Part shown: positions 61,095 through 64,000 of the stretch, one piece after another
How positions within the stretch are numbered: position 1 is the first letter of the stretch
How the letters are laid out: every line of letters starts with the position of its first letter
Origin: Flagellimonas eckloniae
Lineage (GTDB): Bacteria; Bacteroidota; Bacteroidia; Flavobacteriales; Flavobacteriaceae
Length of the DNA stretch: 64,000 nucleotides
Assembly (NCBI RefSeq): GCF_001413955.1
Contig: NZ_LCTZ01000002.1
Span: 2,280,501 to 2,344,500, forward strand
Direction of reading: 5' to 3'
Notes under the pieces: generated by a model
What the model was told of the DNA's origin: nothing
The model's input: the letters and a program-made list of their open reading frames with translations, nothing else
Database searches by the model: none
Position numbers and translations under genes: made by a program

Positions 61095-62330
61095 ATGAGC
61101 AAATCACTATTAATAGGTCCATTTACGCAACTGCTCCCAATGTCAGGTTTACCGCTTAAAGGAGCTCTATCGGATGAGCAATTGGTAATCATTGAGCAAG
61201 GAGGCATCCTTGTTTCCGAAGGAAAAGTCGTGGAAGTTGGTGTTTTTGAAGATTTAAAGTCCGATGCAGTCGATATACACCATATTGAAGGACAGCATGT
61301 TTGTCTTCCTGGGTTTGTGGATTCCCATACCCATATCTGTTTTGGTGGCTCGCGGGCCAAGGATTACGCTTACAGGAATTCTGGTAAAACCTATTTGGAA
61401 ATCGCCAAGGCAGGAGGCGGTATCTGGGATACCGTGACACAAACTCGCCAAGCTTCTCAAGAAGATTTAGTTGAAGGCATTATCTCAAGAAGTAAAACTC
61501 ATATAGAAAATGGCACCACTACTATAGAGGTAAAAAGTGGTTATGGCCTTTCTATTGATGAGGAACTCAAAATGCTAAGGGCCATCAAACAAGCAGGCAA
61601 AAAAACACAAGCAGATTTAGTGGCAACATGCTTGGCCGCCCATATGAAACCAAAAGATTGGGTCAGCCACAAAAATTATCTAGAAGAAATCGCCTCACAG
61701 CTGTTCCCCATTTTAAAATCTGAAGGACTTAGCAATCGTATTGACGCCTTTATTGAGGAAAGTGCATTTTCAGCATTGGAGATAGCTCCTTATTTTAAGA
61801 AAGCAAAGGCAATGGGATTTGATATCACCGTGCATGCCGACCAATTTACGACTAGCGGAAGTGAAGTGGCCATACATTTTGGTGCCATAAGCGCAGATCA
61901 CTTGGAAGCCAGCACCGAGAATGAAATTCAATTATTAGCCAATAGCAATGTTATTTCCACTGCATTACCTGGAGCTTCTTTAGGCATAGGTTGCGACTTT
62001 GCTCCTGCCCGTAAAATTTTAGATGCCGGTGGGGCATTGGCCATTGCCAGTGACCACAATCCTGGTTCGGCACCTATGGGACATTTGCTTACTCAAGCAA
62101 GTATTCTCGGAACCTTTGAAAAACTCTCAAATGCCGAAGTTTTGGCCGGAATCACTTTTAGGGCAAGTGCTGCTTTGAATTTGGCAGACCGAGGTACGTT
62201 GGAAGTAGGCAAGCTTGCTGATCTTGTTGCTTTTCCAACCGATAACTATCAAGAAATAACCTATCATCAAGGACAGCTAAAACCCAGTATGGTCTGGAAA
62301 AATGGGAAACAAGTTTTTGAAAGAAATTAA
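61095..62330 (+). CDS. hutI: Imidazolonepropionase
   Basis: The protein has 411 residues from the ATG at 61095 (MSKSLLIGPFTQL); the frame could extend back into hutH but that is unlikely. It is an amidohydrolase fold with the metal site LPGFVDSHTHICFGGSRAKD, then VHADQFTTSGS and SDHNPGSAPMGH. It cleaves imidazolone propionate to formiminoglutamate, the third step of the Hut pathway. The gene lies between hutH and hutU, 1 base before the latter. Confidence 0.96.
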   Translation: MSKSLLIGPFTQLLPMSGLPLKGALSDEQLVIIEQGGILVSEGKVVEVGVFEDLKSDAVDIHHIEGQHVCLPGFVDSHTHICFGGSRAKDYAYRNSGKTYLEIAKAGGGIWDTVTQTRQASQEDLVEGIISRSKTHIENGTTTIEVKSGYGLSIDEELKMLRAIKQAGKKTQADLVATCLAAHMKPKDWVSHKNYLEEIASQLFPILKSEGLSNRIDAFIEESAFSALEIAPYFKKAKAMGFDITVHADQFTTSGSEVAIHFGAISADHLEASTENEIQLLANSNVISTALPGASLGIGCDFAPARKILDAGGALAIASDHNPGSAPMGHLLTQASILGTFEKLSNAEVLAGITFRASAALNLADRGTLEVGKLADLVAFPTDNYQEITYHQGQLKPSMVWKNGKQVFERN

Positions 62331-62331
62331 T

Positions 62332-64000
62332 ATGGAACTTCAAGAATTCAAATCGCAAGTCCTTCAGGGAATACCTGAACAGCTTCCAACGCCAAGGCCC
62401 TATCCCAAAAACGGCAATCCAGCTCCCAAACGAAAGGATATTTTATCAAAAGAAGAGAAAAAACTGGCCGTTCAAAACGCGTTGCGCTACTTTCCAAAGG
62501 ATTGGCATAAAGAACTGGCTAAAGAGTTTGTCAGTGAACTTAATAGTTATGGAAGAATCTATATGCATCGATTTAAACCAAACTATGAACTATACGCTAG
62601 GCCTATTTCTGAATATCCAGCAAAAACAAAACAGGCCGCTGCAATTATGCTGATGATTCAAAACAATCTTGACCCTGTCGTAGCCCAACATCCTGAAGAA
62701 CTTATTACCTATGGTGGCAACGGAGCCGTATTTCAAAACTGGGCACAGTATCTATTGACCATGAAGTATTTGGCCGAAATGACCGAGCAACAGACGCTTC
62801 ATATGTATTCCGGGCATCCTATGGGACTCTTCCCGTCTTCCAAAGAAGCTCCAAGAGTCATCGTTACCAATGGCATGATGATTCCCAATTACTCCAAACC
62901 TGACGATTGGGAAAAATTCAATGCGCTTGGGGTTACTCAATATGGACAAATGACAGCAGGTTCTTATATGTACATTGGGCCGCAAGGCATTGTTCACGGC
63001 ACAGCTATAACCGTAATGAACGCTTTTAGAAAAGTGTTGAAAAAAGACGAATACCCTAATGGAAAGGTGTTTTTAACCGCTGGCTTAGGTGGCATGAGTG
63101 GCGCACAGCCAAAAGCTGGCAACATTGCAGGCTGTATTACTGTTTGTGCAGAAGTTAATCCCGAAGCTGCAAAAAAAAGACACCAACAAGGTTGGGTGGA
63201 TGAGTTGTTGACCGATATATCTGGACTAGTTAAAAGAACCAAGGAAGCCATTGCAAAACAAGAAGTTGTGTCTTTAGCATATATAGGTAATATTGTTGAA
63301 GTTTGGGAACAATTTTACGAAGAGGATATTTTTGTTCACTTGGGATCAGACCAAACTTCCTTGCACAATCCATGGGCTGGAGGGTATTATCCGGTTGGCC
63401 TACCCTTTGAAAAGGCCAATGAAATGATGGCCGAAAATCCATCCGAATTTAAAAATCAAGTGCAGGAATCTTTACGAAGACAAATAGATGCCATCAACAA
63501 GCACACAGCAAAAGGCTCTTACTTTTTTGATTATGGAAATGCTTTTTTATTGGAAGTTTCCCGTGCCGGGGGAGATGTAATGGCTAAAAACAATATTGAC
63601 TTCAGATACCCATCCTATGTTCAAGATATTTTGGGACCCATGTGTTTTGATTATGGTTTTGGGCCATTCAGATGGGTATGTACTTCTGGAAATCCCAAGG
63701 ATTTGCAATGGACAGATGCTATTGCTTTAGAAGTCATGAAAAAAATCAAAGCCAATGCTCCTGAAGAAATTCAGCAGCAAATGCAAGATAATATTACATG
63801 GATTAGTGAGGCAGAACAGAATAAATTGGTAGTAGGTTCCCAAGCAAGGATTCTGTATGCAGATGCTGAAGGACGTGCAAAAATTGCAGAAGCTTTTAAC
63901 AATGCCATAGCCCAAGGAGAGATTACTGCTCCGGTAGTACTGGGCAGAGACCATCATGATGTCAGCGGTACCGATTCTCCCTTTAGGGAGACCAGCAATA
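62332..64000 (+). CDS. hutU: Urocanate hydratase (partial, C-terminus outside window)
   Basis: The frame is open from the ATG at 62332 to the right edge, covering 556 codons. It has YGGNGAVFQNWAQYLLTMKY, SGHPMGLFPSSKEAPRVIVT and the NAD-binding LTAGLGGMSGAQPKAG. The catalytic region YGFGPFRWVCTSGNP and GRDHHDVSGTDSPFRE are present. The enzyme hydrates urocanate to imidazolone propionate. The usual proteobacterial form ends at about 557 residues; here the reading frame has not ended, which fits the longer form seen in Bacteroidota. Confidence 0.95.
   Translation, partial: MELQEFKSQVLQGIPEQLPTPRPYPKNGNPAPKRKDILSKEEKKLAVQNALRYFPKDWHKELAKEFVSELNSYGRIYMHRFKPNYELYARPISEYPAKTKQAAAIMLMIQNNLDPVVAQHPEELITYGGNGAVFQNWAQYLLTMKYLAEMTEQQTLHMYSGHPMGLFPSSKEAPRVIVTNGMMIPNYSKPDDWEKFNALGVTQYGQMTAGSYMYIGPQGIVHGTAITVMNAFRKVLKKDEYPNGKVFLTAGLGGMSGAQPKAGNIAGCITVCAEVNPEAAKKRHQQGWVDELLTDISGLVKRTKEAIAKQEVVSLAYIGNIVEVWEQFYEEDIFVHLGSDQTSLHNPWAGGYYPVGLPFEKANEMMAENPSEFKNQVQESLRRQIDAINKHTAKGSYFFDYGNAFLLEVSRAGGDVMAKNNIDFRYPSYVQDILGPMCFDYGFGPFRWVCTSGNPKDLQWTDAIALEVMKKIKANAPEEIQQQMQDNITWISEAEQNKLVVGSQARILYADAEGRAKIAEAFNNAIAQGEITAPVVLGRDHHDVSGTDSPFRETSN

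Noticed and set aside
1..64000. CRISPR array, insertion sequence, integrase or prophage genes
   Set aside because: No regularly spaced repeats, transposase, recombinase or phage structural gene was found in any reading frame provided.

Overview
The window comes from a member of the Bacteroidota, most likely a marine Flavobacteriaceae. The DNA is AT-rich. Several promoters carry the Bacteroidota -7 element TAnnTTTG (TATGTTTG at 12539, TATATTTG before the tRNA). The gene families are typical of flavobacteria: Reg_prop sensors, M56/BlaR1 proteins with TonB tails, DUF4230, DUF4260, DUF4407 and 7TM-AraC. No species is claimed.

Layout. (1) 1-3.7 kb: the 5' part of a Reg_prop sensor on the minus strand, a decayed tRNA-Leu copy, an exported Nudix-fold protein, a 7TM-AraC regulator and an intact tRNA-Leu(UAG). 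(2) 3.8-10.9 kb: a four-gene operon of Reg_prop hybrid kinase, CheY-like receiver, GAF-class III nucleotide cyclase and a small PycTM-like (Pycsar effector-type) membrane protein. (3) 11-16.6 kb: M20 dipeptidase, a BlaI/BlaR1 pair with its operator-promoter, and a DUF4407 protein. (4) 16.6-21.4 kb: an accessory stretch of single genes (PH-like membrane protein, short Crp-like regulator, 4-TM protein, exported hydrolase, AraC, YdhR-like) in which three genes follow copies of one leader repeat; it ends in a truncated ABM monooxygenase. (5) 21.4-42.8 kb: a Wzx/Wzy-type exopolysaccharide locus with dTDP-rhamnose and UDP-glucuronate synthesis, six glycosyltransferases, an acyltransferase, flippase, polymerase, chain-length protein, a TolC-family half protein and a receiver-phosphoglycosyltransferase fusion. 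A receiver-kinase gene is embedded in the opposite direction. (6) 42.9-49.5 kb: a compact gas-sensing signalling operon of H-NOX, multi-PAS kinase, FIST (NosP-type), second kinase, Hpt and LytTR regulator, with a single-domain receiver upstream. (7) 49.6-58.5 kb: household and hypothetical genes including ruvC and hemW, and a second BlaI/BlaR1/TPR operon with a different operator. (8) 58.5-64 kb: LysR divergent from hutH-hutI-hutU (histidine degradation), running off the right edge.

Two modules stand out. In the first, a two-component sensor appears to drive a nucleotide cyclase whose product could be read by a Pycsar-type membrane effector. In the second, two candidate nitric-oxide sensors of different fold, each paired with a kinase and joined to an Hpt and a LytTR regulator, lie next to an exopolysaccharide locus. 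Three transcription units of that locus carry paired TGTTG sites about two helical turns apart. Both functional readings are inferences from domain content and gene order.
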